64,000 nt of DNA from Archivesica marissinica (lineage: Eukaryota; Mollusca; Bivalvia; Venerida; Vesicomyidae), in contig CM026391.1 in NCBI GenBank assembly GCA_014843695.1, forward strand, positions 22,041,518 through 22,105,517, read 5' to 3'. Under the pieces are notes generated by a model. It did not search any database. It was not told the DNA's origin and saw only the letters and a program-made list of their open reading frames with translations. Below are positions 34,918-47,794 of this stretch, in pieces. Numbering within the stretch: position 1 is the first letter of the stretch; each line of letters begins with the position of its first letter. The translations under genes were made by a program, and so were the position numbers.

Positions 34918-37900
34918 ATGTAGGCGTTTTTATGTCCTTTTATGTCCTCTAGTATATACTGTAGGTGTGCGTTTTCTATGTCCTCTAGTATATAATGTAG
35001 GTGTGCGTTTTCTATGTCCTCTAGTATATAATGTAGGTGTGCGTTTTCTATGTCCTCTAGTATATACTGTAGGTGTGCGTTTTCTATGTCCTCTAGTATA
35101 TACTGTAGGTGTGCGTTTTCTATGTCCTCTAGTATATAATGTAGGTGTGCGTTTTCTATGTCCTCTAGTATATACTATAGGTGTGCGTTTTCTATGTCCT
35201 CTAGTATATAATGTAGGTGTGCGTTTTCTATGTCCTCTAGTATATAATGTAGGTGTGCGTTTTCTATGTCCTCTAGTATATAATGTAGGTGTGCGTTTTC
35301 TATGTCCTCTAGTATATAATGTAGGTGTGCGTTTTCTATGTCCTCTAGTATATAATGTAGGTGTGCGTTTTCTATGTCCTCTAGTATATAATGTAGGTGT
35401 GCGTTTTCTATGTCCTCTAGTATATAATGTAGGTGTGCGTTTTCTATGTCCTCTAGTATATAATGTAGGTGTGCGTTTTCTATGTCCTCTAGTATATAAT
35501 GTAGGTGTGCGTTTTCTATGTCCTCTAGTATATAATGTAGGTGTGCGTTTTCTATGTCCTCTAGTATATAATGTAGGTGTGCGTTTTCTATGTCCTCTAG
35601 TATATAATGTAGGTGTGCGTTTTCTATGTCCTCTAGTATATAATGTAGGTGTGCGTTTTCTATGTCCTCTAGTATATAATGTAGGTGTGCGTTTTCTATG
35701 TCCTCTAGTATATAATGTAGGTGTGCGTTTTCTATGTCCTCTAGTATATAATGTAGGTGTGCGTTTTCTATGTCCTCTAGTATATAATGTAGGTGTGCGT
35801 TTTCTATGTCCTCTAGTATATAATGTAGGTGTGCGTTTTCTATGTCCTCTAGTATATAATGTAGGTGTGCGTTTTCTATGTCCTCTAGTATATAATGTAG
35901 GTGTGCGTTTTCTATGTCCTCTAGTATATACTGTAGGTGTGCGTTTTCTATGTCCTCTAGTATATACTGTAGGTGTGCGTTTTCTATGTCATCTAGTATA
36001 TAATGTAGGTGTGCGTTTTCTATGTCCTCTAGTATATAATGTAGGTGTGCGTTTTCTATGTCATCTAGTATATAATGTAGGTGTGCGTTTTCTATGTCCT
36101 CTAGTATATAATGTAGGTGTGCGTTTTCTATGTCCTCTAGTATATAATGTAGGTGTGCGTTTTCTATGTCATCTAGTATATAGTGTAGGTGTGCGTTTTC
36201 TATGTCCTCTAGTATATAATGTAGGTGTGCGTTTTCTATGTCCTCTAGTATATAATGTAGGTGTGCGTTTTCTATGTCCTCTAGTATATAATGTAGGTGT
36301 GCGTTTTCTATGTCCTCTAGTATATAATGTAGGTGTGCGTTTTCTATGTCCTCTAGTATATAATGTAGGTGTGCGTTTTCTATGTCCTCTAGTATATAAT
36401 GTAGGTGTGCGTTTTCTATGTCCTCTAGTATATAATGTAGGTGTGCGTTTTCTATGTCCTCTAGTATATAATGTAGGTGTGCGTTTTCTATGTCCTCTAG
36501 TATATAATGTAGGTGTGCGTTTTCTATGTCCTCTAGTATATAATGTAGGTGTGCGTTTTCTATGTCCTCTAGTATATAATGTAGGTGTGCGTTTTCTATG
36601 TCCTCTAGTATATAATGTAGGTGTGCGTTTTCTATGTCCTCTAGTATATAATGTAGGTGTGCGTTTTCTATGTCCTCTAGTATATAATGTAGGTGTGCGT
36701 TTTCTATGTCCTCTAGTATATAATGTAGGTGTGCGTTTTCTATGTCCTCTAGTATATAATGTAGGTGTGCGTTTTCTATGTCCTCTAGTATATAATGTAG
36801 GTGTGCGTTTTCTATGTCCTCTAGTATATAATGTAGGTGTGCGTTTTCTATGTCCTCTAGTATATAATGTAGGCGTTTTTGTCCTTTTATGTCCTCTAGT
36901 ATATAATGTAGGTGTGCGTTTTCTATGTCCTCTAGTATATAATGTAGGTGTGCGTTTTCTATGTCCTCTAGTATATAATGTAGGTGTGCGTTTTCTATGT
37001 CCTCTAGTATATAATGTAGGTGTGCGTTTTCTATGTCCTCTAGTATATAATGTAGGTGTGCGTTTTCTATGTCCTCTAGTATATAATGTAGGTGTGCGTT
37101 TTCTATGTCCTCTAGTATATAATGTAGGTGTGCGTTTTCTATGTCCTCTAGTATATAATGTAGGTGTGCGTTTTCTATGTCCTCTAGTATATAATGTAGG
37201 TGTGCGTTTTCTATGTCCTCTAGTATATAATGTAGGTGTGCGTTTTCTATGTCCTCTAGTATATAATGTAGGTGTGCGTTTTCTATGTCCTCTAGTATAT
37301 AATGTAGGTGTGCGTTTTCTATGTCCTCTAGTATATAATGTAGGTGTGCGTTTTCTATGTCCTCTAGTATATAATGTAGGTGTGCGTTTTCTATGTCCTC
37401 TAGTATATAATGTAGGTATGCATTTTCTATGTCCTCTAGTATATAATGTAGGTGTGCGTTTTCTATGTCCTCTAGTATATAATGTAGGTGTGCGTTTTCT
37501 ATGTCCTCTAGTATATAATGTAGGTGTGCGTTTTCTATGTCCTCTAGTATATAGTGTAGGTGTGCGTTTTCTATGTCCTCTAGTATATAATGTAGGTGTG
37601 CGTTTTCTATGTCCTCTAGTATATAATGTAGGTGTGCGTTTTCTATGTCCTCTAGTATATAATGTAGGTGTGCGTTTTCTATGTCCTCTAGTATATAATG
37701 TAGGTGTGCGTTTTCTATGTCCTCTAGTATATAATGTAGGTGTGCGTTTTCTATGTCCTCTAGTATATAATGTAGGTGTGCGTTTTCTATGTCCTCTAGT
37801 ATATAATGTAGGTGTGCGTTTTCTATGTCCTCTAGTATATAATGTAGGTGTGCGTTTTCTATGTCCTCTAGTATATAATGTAGGTGTGCGTTTTCTATGT

Positions 37901-38472
37901 CCTCTAGTATATAATGTAGGTGTGCGTTTTCTATGTCCTCTAGTATATAATGTAGGTGTGCGTTTTCTATGTCCTCTAGTATATAATGTAGGTGTGCGTT
38001 TTCTATGTCCTCTAGTATATAATGTAGGTGTGCGTTTTCTATGTCCTCTAGTATATAATGTAGGTGTGCGTTTTCTATGTCCTCTAGTTTATAGTGTAGG
38101 TGTGCGTTTTCTATGTCCTCTAGTATATACTGTAGGTGTGCGTTTTCTATGTCCTCTAGTATATACTGTAGGTGTGCGTTTTCTATGTCCTCTAGTATAT
38201 ACTGTAGGTGTGCGTTTTCTATGTCCTCTAGTATATAATGTAGGTGTGCGTTTTCTATGTCCTCTAGTATATAATGTAGTTGTGCATTTTCTATGTTATC
38301 TAGTATATAATGTATGTGTGCATTTTCTATGTCATCTAGTATATAATGTAGGTGTGCGTTTTCTATGTCATCTGGTACTATACTGTAGATGTGCGTTTTC
38401 TATGTCCTCTAGTATATAATGTAGGTGTGCGTTTTCTATGTCATCTAGTATGTAATGTACGTGTGCGTTTTC
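34918..38472. repeat. 36-bp minisatellite, about 98 copies, very homogeneous
   Basis: Unit GTGTGCGTTTTCTATGTCCT plus CTAGTATATAATGTAG. Most copies are identical; rare variants are TATACTG, TATAGTG and TCATCTAG. The outermost left unit carries an odd AGGCGTTTTTATGTCC insertion variant. Nearly the same variant reappears once at 36871, about 1949 bp to the right. As 36 is a multiple of 3, a 12-residue repeat stays open for over 1100 codons, which is a structural by-product. Units decay only in the last 200 bp. Confidence 0.97.
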
Positions 38473-38547
38473 TCAAATAATCTAAGTATACCAACTTATA
38501 TAAGAGTCGGGTTAGAAGTGGGCCTAAGTGTGTAGTTTACATATTAG
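38473..38547 (+). repeat. Shared array-flanking module, right of the 36-bp array
   Basis: CAAATAATCTAAGTATACCA ... TTATATAAG ... GTCGGGTTAGAAGTGGGCC ... GTTTACATATTA. It is in the same orientation as the left flank at 34655-34730, and the last 36-bp unit runs directly into it. Confidence 0.8.
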
Positions 38548-38867
38548 TTCCTACATACCTTCATTTTTCGGTTTTTCTTTCGAACTACTTCCTCCCATTT
38601 TACAGTGTATTCATCTGGCACCGTGTCTGTAAATGCATTACTGATATGTGATACACTATATCAACTCGAAATATTTTACAAACGAGCTATTGAAGAAAGA
38701 ATTTCTTACCGGAATAATAATTTAAAATCCATACCACTTTGGAATATGAATCCGAATTTCGATATTCATTTTAAGACATCAGTTTTGTTTGAGAACTCCA
38801 CTGTTTATCACGTGATCATGTACCTATATTTATTGTATATATAACCTATTATGTAAGAATGTGTATA
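38548..38867. other. Unannotated spacer with one short open frame
   Basis: A 79-codon plus frame at 38605-38844 has no recognised motif and no repeat counterpart in the window. Chance origin cannot be excluded, so no gene is called. Confidence 0.4.
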
Positions 38868-39070
38868 TGATGTTGTAATGTGTTCGCCTTAGGTGCGAAA
38901 TGACTGGTGTTCGAGCCCCGCTGGAGTCGTTACGAGTATGCCCTTAGGCAAGGCATTTAATTTCCACGTTGCCTCTTCTCTCTCCGCCGTGGCGATGGAT
39001 TCCATCAGGAATGATTAATACCAGTTGTAAGAACTTGTTTCGCAATCGAGCTAAGAATAAATTTGTATAA
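38868..39070 (+). mobile_element. tRNA-derived SINE, family D, copy 2
   Basis: Matches 29466-29695 from the anticodon arm onward: TTCGC-loop-GCGAA with loop reading TAG, GTTCGAGCCCCGCTGG, TGCCCTTAGGCAA, GTGGCGATGGATTCCATCA and the tail CTTGTTTCGCAATCGAGC. The first part of the tRNA-like head is missing or altered. Confidence 0.8.
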
Positions 39071-39126
39071 TCTAAACTGGTGTTTGAACTACACATCCTG
39101 TCACAAGGCGGACACCATATCCATTT

Positions 39127-42100
39127 CACCACGGAGGATCCACTCACCACGGAAGATCCACTCATCACAGAGGCTCCACTCACTACAGAAGCTCAACTCA
39201 TCACAGAAGCTCCAATCACAACAGAAGCTCCACCACTCACCACGGAAGCTCCACCACTCACCACAGAAGTTCCACTTACCACGGAAGCTCCACCACTCAC
39301 CACGGAAGCTCCATTCACCACGGAAGTTACACTCACCACGGAAGCTCCATTCACCACGGAAGTTACACTCACCACGCACACTCCACTCACCACCAAGGCT
39401 CCACTCTCCACAGAGGCTCCACTCACCACGGAGGCTCCACCACTCACCACAGAGGCTCCACTTACCACGGAGGCTCCACTTACCACGGAGGCTCCATCAT
39501 TCACAATGGAGGCTCCACTCACCACGGAAGCTCCACTTACCACGGAAGCTCCACCACTCACCACGGAAGCTCCACTCACCACGGAGACTCCACTCACCAC
39601 GGAGGCTCCACTTACCACGGAGGCTCCACTTACCACGGAAGCTCCACCACTCACCACGGAGGCTCCATCAGTCACCACGGAGGCTCCACTCACCACGGAG
39701 GCTCCACTTACCACGGAGGCTCCACCACGGAAGCTCCACTCACCACGGAAGCTCCACCATCCACCACGGAGGCTCCACTCACCACGGAAGCTCCACCACT
39801 CACCACGGAAGCTCAACTTACCACGGAAGCTCCACCACTCACCACGGAAGTTCCACTTACCACGGAAGCTCCACCACTCACCACGGAGGCTCCACTCCTC
39901 ACCACGGAAGCTCCACTCACCACGGAGACTCCACTCACCACGGAGGCTCCACTTACCACGGAAGCTCCACTCACCACGGAGGCTCCACTCACCACGGAGG
40001 CTCCACTTACCACGGAATCTCCACCACTCACCACGGAAGCTCCACTCACCACGGAAGACTCCACTCACCACGGAAGCTCCACTTACCACGGAAGCTCCAC
40101 CACTCACCACGGAAGCTCCACAACTCACCACGGAAACTCCATTCACCACGGAAGTTACACTCACCACGGAAGCTCCATTCACCACGGAAGTTACACTCAC
40201 CACGGACACTCCACTCACCACCAAGGCTCCACTCTCCACGGAGGCTCCACTCACCACGGAGGCTCCGCTCCACTCACCACGGAAGCTCCACTCACCACGG
40301 AGGCTCCACTCACTACGGAAGCTCCACTCACCACGGAGGCTCCACTCATCACGGAAGCTCCACTCATCACAGAGGCTCCACTAACCACGGATGATCCACT
40401 CACCACGGAGACTCCACTCATCACAGAAGCTCCAATCACAACGGATGCTCCACTCACCACGGAAGCTCCACTCACTGCGGAAGCTCCACTCACCACGGAT
40501 GCTCCACTCACCACGGAGGCTCCACTCACACCAAGGCTCCACTCTCCACGGAAACTCCACTCACCACAGAAGCTCCACTCACCACGGAATCTCCACTCAC
40601 CACGGAGAGGCTCCACTCACCACGGAAGCTCCACTCACCACGGAGAGGCTCCACTCACCACGGAGAGGCTCCACTCACCACGGAAGCTCCACTCACCACG
40701 AAGGCTCCACTCACCACAGAGGCTCCACTCATCACCAAGGCTCCACTCTCCACGGAGGCTACATTCACCACGGAGTCTCCACTCACCACGAAGGCTCCAC
40801 TAACTACGGAAGCTCCACTCACCACGGAGAGGCTCCACTCACCACGCAGCCTCCACTCACCACGGAGACTCCACTCACCACGGAGGTTCCACTCACCACG
40901 GAGACTCCATTCACCACGGAGACTCACTCACCACAGAGGCTCCACTCACCACGGAGGCTCCGCTCACCACGGAGGCTCCAATCAACACGGAGGCTTCACT
41001 CACCACGGAGGCTCCACTCACCACGGAGGATCCACTCACCACGAAGCTCTACTCACCACGGAGAGGCTCCACTCACCACGGAAGCTCCACTCACCACGGA
41101 GGGTCTACTCACCACGGAGACTCCACTCACCACGGAGAATCACTCACCACAGAGGCTCCACTCACCACAGAGGCTCCGCTCACCACGCAGGCTCCACTCA
41201 CAACGGAGGGGCTCCACTCACTACGGAGAGGCATCACTAACCACGGAGGATCCACTCACCACGAAGCTCGACTCACCACGGAGAGGCTCCACTCACCACG
41301 GAAGCTCCACTCACCACGGAGGGTCTACTCACCACGGAGAGGCTCCACTCACCACGGAGGCTCTACTCACCACGAAGAGGCTCCACTCACCACGGAAGCT
41401 CCACTCACCACGGAGAGGCTCCACTCACCACGGAAGCTCCACTCACTACGGAGGCTCTACTCACCACGGAGAGGCTCCACTCACCACGGAGGCTCCACTC
41501 ACCACGGAGAGACTCCACTCATCACGGAAGCTCCACTCATCACGGAGGCTCCACTCACCACAGAAGCTCCGCTCACCACGGAGGCTCCACTCACAACGGA
41601 GGGGCTCCACTCACTACGGAAGCTCCACTCACCACGGAGGCTCCACTCACAACACAGGCTCCACTCACCACGCAGGCTCCACTCATCACGGACACTCCAC
41701 TCACCACGGAGGATCCACTCAACATGGAGGATCCACTCACCACGGAGGCTCCACTCAACACGGAAGCACCACTCACCACGGAAGCTCCACTCACCACGGA
41801 GGATCCACTCAACACGGAGGATCCACTCAACACGGAGGATCCACTCAACACGGAGGATCCACTCAACACGGAGGATTCACTCACCACGGAAGCTCCACTC
41901 ACCACGGACGCTCAACTCACCACGGGGAGGCTCTACTCACCACGGAGGCTCCACTCACCACGAAGCTCTACTCACAACGGAGAGGCACCATTAACCACGG
42001 AGGATCCACTCACCACGAAGCTCTACTCACCACGGAGAGGCTCCACTCACCACGGAAGCTCCACTCACCACGGAGGGCTACTCACCACGGAGAGGCTCCA

Positions 42101-45100
42101 CTCACCACGGAGGCTCTACTCACCACGAAGAGGCTCCACTCACCACGGAAGCTCCACTCACCACGGAGAGGCTCCACTCACCACGGAAGCTCCACTCACT
42201 ACGGAGGCTCTACTCACCACGGAGAGGCTCCACTCACCACGGAGGCTCCACTCACCACGGAGAGACTCCACTCACCACGGAAGCTCCACTCACCACGGAG
42301 GCTCTACTCACCATGGAGAGGCTCCACTCATCACGGAGGCTCCACTCACCACGAAGACTCCACTCACCACGGAAGTTACACTCACCACAGAAGCTCCACT
42401 CACCACGGAGGCTCCACTCACCACGGAGAGACTCCACTCACCACGGAAGCTCCACTTACCACGGAAGCTCCACCACTCACCACGGAAGCTCCACAACTCA
42501 CCACGGAAACTCCATTCACCACGGAAGTTACACTCACCACGGAAGCTCCATTCACCACGGAAGTTACACTCACCACGGACACTCCACTCACCACCAAGGC
42601 TCCACTCTCCACGGAGGCTCCACTCACCACGGAGGCTCCGCTCCACTCACCACGGAAGCTCCACTCACCACGGAGGCTCCACTCACTACGGAAGCTCCAC
42701 TCACCACGGAGGCTCCACTCATCACGGAAGCTCCACTCATCACAGAGGCTCCACTAACCACGGATGATCCACTCACCACGGAGACTCCACTCATCACAGA
42801 AGCTCCAATCACAACGGAGGCTCCACTCACCACGGAAGCTCCACTCACTGCGGAAGCTCCACTCACCACGGATGCTCCACTCACCACGGAGGCTCCACTC
42901 ACACCAAGGCTCCACTCTCCACGGAAACTCCACTCACCACAGAAGCTCCACTCACCACGGAATCTCCACTCACCACGGAGAGGCTCCACTCACCACGGAA
43001 GCTCCACTCACCACGGAGAGGCTCCACTCACCACGGAGAGGCTCCACTCACCACGGAAGCTCCACTCACCACGAAGGCTCCACTCACCACAGAGGCTCCA
43101 CTCATCACCAAGGCTCCACTCTCCACGGAGGCTACATTCACCACGGAGTCTCCACTCACCACGAAGGCTCCACTAACTACGGAAGCTCCACTCACCACGG
43201 AGAGGCTCCACTCACCACGCAGCCTCCACTCACCACGGAGACTCCACTCACCACGGAGGTTCCACTCACCACGGAGACTCCATTCACCACGGAGACTCAC
43301 TCACCACAGAGGCTCCACTCACCACGGAGGCTCCGCTCACCACGGAGGCTCCAATCACCACGGAGGCTTCACTCACCACGGAGGCTCCACTCACCACGGA
43401 GGATCCACTCACCACGAAGCTCTACTTACCACGGAGAGGCTCCACTCACCACGGAAGCTCCACTCACCACGGAGGGTCTACTCACCACGGAGACTCCACT
43501 CACCACGGAGAATCACTCACCACAGAGGCTCCACTCACCACAGAGGCTCCGCTCACCACGGAGGCTCCACTCACAACGGAGGGGCTCCACTCACTACGGA
43601 GAGGCATCACTAACCACGGAGGATCCACTCACCACGAAGCTCGACTCACCACGGAGAGGCTCCACTCACCACGGAAGCTCCACTCACCACGGAGGGTCTA
43701 CTCACCACGGAGAGGCTCCACTCACCACGGAGGCTCTACTCACCACGAAGAGGCTCCACTCACCACGGAAGCTCCACTCACCACGGAGAGGCTCCACTCA
43801 CCACGGAAGCTTCACTCACTACGGAGGCTCTACTCACCACGGAGAGGCTCCACTCACCACGGAGGCTCCACTCACCACGGAGAGACTCCACTCATCACGG
43901 AAGCTCCACTCATCACGGAGGCTCCACTCACCACAGAAGCTCCGCTCACCACGGAGGCTCCACTCACAACGGAGGGGCTCCACTCACTACGGAAGCTCCA
44001 CTCACCACGGAGGCTCCACTCACAACACAGGCTCCACTCACCACGCAGGCTCCACTCATCACGGACACTCCACTCACCACGGAGGATCCACTCAACATGG
44101 AGGATCCACTCACCACGGAGGCTCCACTCAACACGGAAGCACCACTCACCACGGAAGCTCCACTCACCACGGAGGATCCACTCAACACGGAGGATCCACT
44201 CAACACGGAGGATCCACTCAACACGAAGGATCCACTCAACACGGAGGATTCACTCACCACGGAAGCTCCACTCACCACGGACGCTCAACTCACCACGGGG
44301 AGGCTCTACTCACCACGGAGGCTCCACTCACCACGAAGCTCTACTCACAACGGAGAGGCACCATTAACCACGGAGGATCCACTCACCACGAAGCTCTACT
44401 CACCACGGAGAGGCTCCACTCACCACGGAAGCTCCACTCACCACGGAGGGCTACTCACCACGGAGAGGCTCCACTCACCACGGAGGCTCTACTCACCACG
44501 AAGAGGCTCCACTCACCACGGAAGCTCCACTCACCAAGGAGAGGCTCCACTCACCACGGAAGCTCCACTCACTACGGAGGCTCCACTCACCACGGAAGCT
44601 CCACTCACCACGGAGGGTCTACTCACCACGGAGACTCCACTCACCACGGAGAATCACTCACCACAGAGGCTCCACTCACCACAGAGGCTCCGCTCACCAC
44701 GGAGGCTCCACTCACAACGGAGGGGCTCCACTCACTACGGAGAGGCATCACTAACCACGGAGGATCCACTCACCACGAAGCTCGACTCACCACGGAGAGG
44801 CTCCACTCACCACGGAAGCTCCACTCACCACGGAGGGTCTACTCACCACGGAGAGGCTCCACTCACCACGGAGGCTCTACTCACCACGAAGAGGCTCCAC
44901 TCACCACGGAAGCTCCACTCACCACGGAGAGGCTCCACTCACCACGGAAGCTCCACTCACTACGGAGGCTCTACTCACCACGGAGAGGCTCCACTCACCA
45001 CGGAGGCTCCACTCACCACGGAGAGACTCCACTCATCACGGAAGCTCCACTCATCACGGAGGCTCCACTCACCACAGAAGCTCCGCTCACCACGGAGGCT

Positions 45101-46116
45101 CCACTCACAACGGAGGGGCTCCACTCACTACGGAAGCTCCACTCACCACGGAGGCTCCACTCACAACACAGGCTCCACTCACCACGCAGGCTCCACTCAT
45201 CACGGACACTCCACTCACCACGGAGGATCCACTCAACATGGAGGATCCACTCACCACGGAGGCTCCACTCAACACGGAAGCACCACTCACCACGGAAGCT
45301 CCACTCACCACGGAGGATCCACTCAACACGGAGGATCCACTCAACACGGAGGATCCACTCAACACGGAGGATCCACTCAACACGGAGGATTCACTCACCA
45401 CGGAAGCTCCACTCACCACGGACGCTCAACTCACCACGGGGAGGCTCTACTCACCACGGAGGCTCCACTCACCACGAAGCTCTACTCACAACGGAGAGGC
45501 ACCATTAACCACGGAGGATCCACTCACCACGAAGCTCTACTCACCACGGAGAGGCTCCACTCACCACGGAAGCTCCACTCACCACGGAGGGCTACTCACC
45601 ACGGAGAGGCTCCACTCACCACGGAGGCTCTACTCACCACGAAGAGGCTCCACTCACCACGGAAGCTCCACTCACCACGGAGAGGCTCCACTCACCACGG
45701 AAGCTCCACTCACTACGGAGGCTCTACTCACCACGGAGAGGCTCCACTCACCACGGAGGCTCCACTCACCACGGAGAGACTCCACTCACCACGGAAGCTC
45801 CACTCACCACGGAGGCTCTACTCACCATGGAGAGGCTCCACTCATCACGGAGGCTCCACTCACCACGAAGACTCCACTCACCACGGAAGTTACACTCACC
45901 ACAGAAGCTCCACTCACCACGGAGGCTCCACTCACCACGGAGAGACTCCACTCACCACGGAAGCTCCACTCACCACGGAGGCTCTACTCACCATGGAGAG
46001 GCTCCACTCATCACGGAGGCTCCACTCACCACGAAGACTCCACTCACCACGGAAGTTACACTCACCACAGAAGCTCCACTCACCACGGAGGCTCCACTCA
46101 TCACGGAGGCTCCACT
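39127..46116. repeat. 18-bp minisatellite, about 7 kb
   Basis: Basic unit ACCACGGAGGCTCCACTC with GGAAGC, GGATCC and ATCACAG variants. Irregular longer units contain GGAGAGGCTCC. As 18 is a multiple of 3, all plus frames read six-residue repeats: TTEAPL (Thr/Pro-rich, mucin-like), HHGSST or SPRRLH. The open frame switches between these whenever a 20-bp or 15-bp unit occurs, and no frame continues across the array. Real mucin coding would resist such indels, so the array is treated as non-coding. Confidence 0.94.
40391..45136. repeat. 2373-bp higher-order duplication within the 18-bp array
   Basis: 40391-42763 and 42764-45136 share the same order of variant units for most of their length at a 2373-bp offset (for example the GGAGGGGCTCCACTCAC motif near 41600 and 43973). 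A third partial copy lies a further 1141 bp on, near 45114. Copies differ by isolated substitutions such as GGATGC/GGAGGC near 40444 and 42817, so the duplication is young relative to unit divergence. The right boundary is approximate. Confidence 0.8.
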
Positions 46117-46586
46117 TAATACGTGATTGTGTATTTACAATAAACTATATTTCTACACTCCCTATGTCATGCTATATATCTCTATATTTATATGTCTGGT
46201 TTCAGATTCATTTCGACTTAAAACGTGTGATTTCAAACAGTTAATTCAATTGGTATGTAAGCGACATATCTGGGCCTAGTCAATACAATAATCAACACGC
46301 TAGTTCCGGTTTCATGGATATAGGAATTCTGTATCGCTTAGGATAGTCCAATAAGGATTACATAGCTTGGTTTTCCAACCATTGTGTTTTCAAATAAAAA
46401 TCAGTCAGACATGTTCTAATCTTTCCACGAAACCAGGGGTGGTGTTTATTCTTGTATTCACAGTTTCGGGCAATATCATGTATGTAATGCACTCAGGGAT
46501 GGACCTAGGACACAATAAAGGAGAACATATCCCCTAACCACCCCATGACTAAATCTTCCCCATATATTTACAGAAATGGAAATATA
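46117..46586. other. Unannotated AT-rich spacer
   Basis: Unique-looking sequence between the 18-bp array and a SINE. No coding or repeat signal recognised. Confidence 0.5.
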
Positions 46587-46836
46587 GGCTGTCCGATTAG
46601 CGCAGTGGTTAGCGCGTTCGCTCCTCACCAATGCAACCTGGGTTCGTTCCTGGGACCGGGACGTATGTAAGATGGTACGGTAGTCGCTAGATCGGACATG
46701 TGGGTTTTCTCTGGGTACTCCGATCCCCCTCCCATACACACGAATGACAACATTTACGCTTTCATCCGCGCCAACGAGAGTGATTAATATTAGTTATTAA
46801 AGCTTGTGTTGCAATCATTGTAAAATAATAAAGTTT
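46587..46836 (+). mobile_element. tRNA-derived SINE with family-D-like tail
   Basis: Strong internal promoter: box A TAGCGCAGTGG matches the consensus exactly and box B reads GGGTTCGTTCC. The anticodon region, TTCGCTCCTCACC, differs from the other D copies. The last 60 bp (GAGAGTGATTAATATTAG ... GCTTGTGTTGCAATCATTG ... AATAAAGTTT) match the tails at 29630-29695 and 39030-39070. It is a distinct SINE body joined to a shared tail. Confidence 0.8.
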
Positions 46837-47016
46837 AAAAACTGTTTAATGGAAAGTTGCAATCATATGACCTTATACCAATAATGTGCATACTATACAA
46901 ATAATACACATGTTTATGATAATAACCCCATATAGTACTATAGTAATAGTATGATATCCATGCACAGAAAGAAGATTACAAAAAGGCGAGGAAAGACTGA
47001 AATAGGCAACATGACT

Positions 47017-47264
47017 TTAACTCTTTCACCGCCAATGTCGCATAAAAGCGACTTTGTAAAAAAAAGTAGAGAACCCGATCGGACAGAATAGAACATGCCG
47101 TCTGATCAGGCTATATGCTGATTGCTCTTCAGACAGTGGAGCTGAAGCACCTGTCCGAATAGCAAACAATATAGATCCTGATCAGACGCGGCGTTACGCC
47201 GCGGCTGATCTGGATCTATGTTGTTTGCACATGCTCTGAATTTATTCGGCGCTGAAAGAGTTAA
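47017..47264. mobile_element. TTAA-flanked MITE (CTCTTTCA type)
   Basis: Terminal inverted repeats CTCTTTCACCGCC and GGCGCTGAAAGAG are bounded on both sides by TTAA (47017-47020 and 47261-47264), the target duplication of piggyBac-type transposons. Internally, CAATATAGATCCTGATCAGA ... GCGGCGT pairs with its downstream complement (25 of 28 positions) in a second hairpin. No coding capacity. A fragment recurs at 59153-59204. Confidence 0.85.
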
Positions 47265-47737
47265 AGCGACATTACATCGCAAAAAGCCAAATAAAATGCA
47301 TTGTTCACGTATAAATGCATTGCTACTACAATTTTTTCATTGAATCAATAAACAGTGTTTTTGTGGTCTACAAACTTTCAAAACTGAAAGTATGATTTCA
47401 TATACCGGTCATCCACGCTCCTAAATTGACATTTCTTTGTCATTGTAGTCAATACTAAACGCTTGATACTGTCGCTAATAGATAATAAATTTAACTAAGA
47501 TTAGTCTACAAATAAATATGCATAGGCACATAAATGAGATATAACGGTAATTATGTACCATAAATCTCGTTATTCGGGATACACAGGTTGTATTACGCAT
47601 GTATGTTGACCCTGTTTACATTATTTTGTTATGTCAACAAGCCGCGTATACGACGCTTGTTTATTAGTTGAAATATTCAGTTTTTGAGGCAAATATCTGT
47701 ATAAATTTGCGTTTTCACTGATGTAGTGTCGCTTTAA
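47261..47737. mobile_element. TTAA-flanked MITE (AGCGACA type)
   Basis: Inverted ends AGCGACATTACATC and GATGTAGTGTCGCT (one mismatch) lie between TTAA at 47261-47264 and TTAA at 47734-47737. The 469-bp interior is AT-rich and non-coding. It shares its left TTAA with the preceding MITE, so one inserted exactly at the other's border. Confidence 0.82.
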
Positions 47738-47794
47738 TAAAAGTAGTAGCAGTAATAATTGTTATTGTAATAAAAGTGATACCATACTCAAATA

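Noticed and set aside
34967..38419. 1150-codon frame with a 12-residue repeat
   Set aside because: Product of the nearly uniform 36-bp minisatellite. No start context, splice sites or other domain.
38605..38844. 79-codon plus frame as a host exon
   Set aside because: No recognisable domain, splice signals or paralogue; length is compatible with chance in this sequence.
46476..46739. 87-codon minus frame
   Set aside because: Antisense translation of the SINE at 46587-46836.
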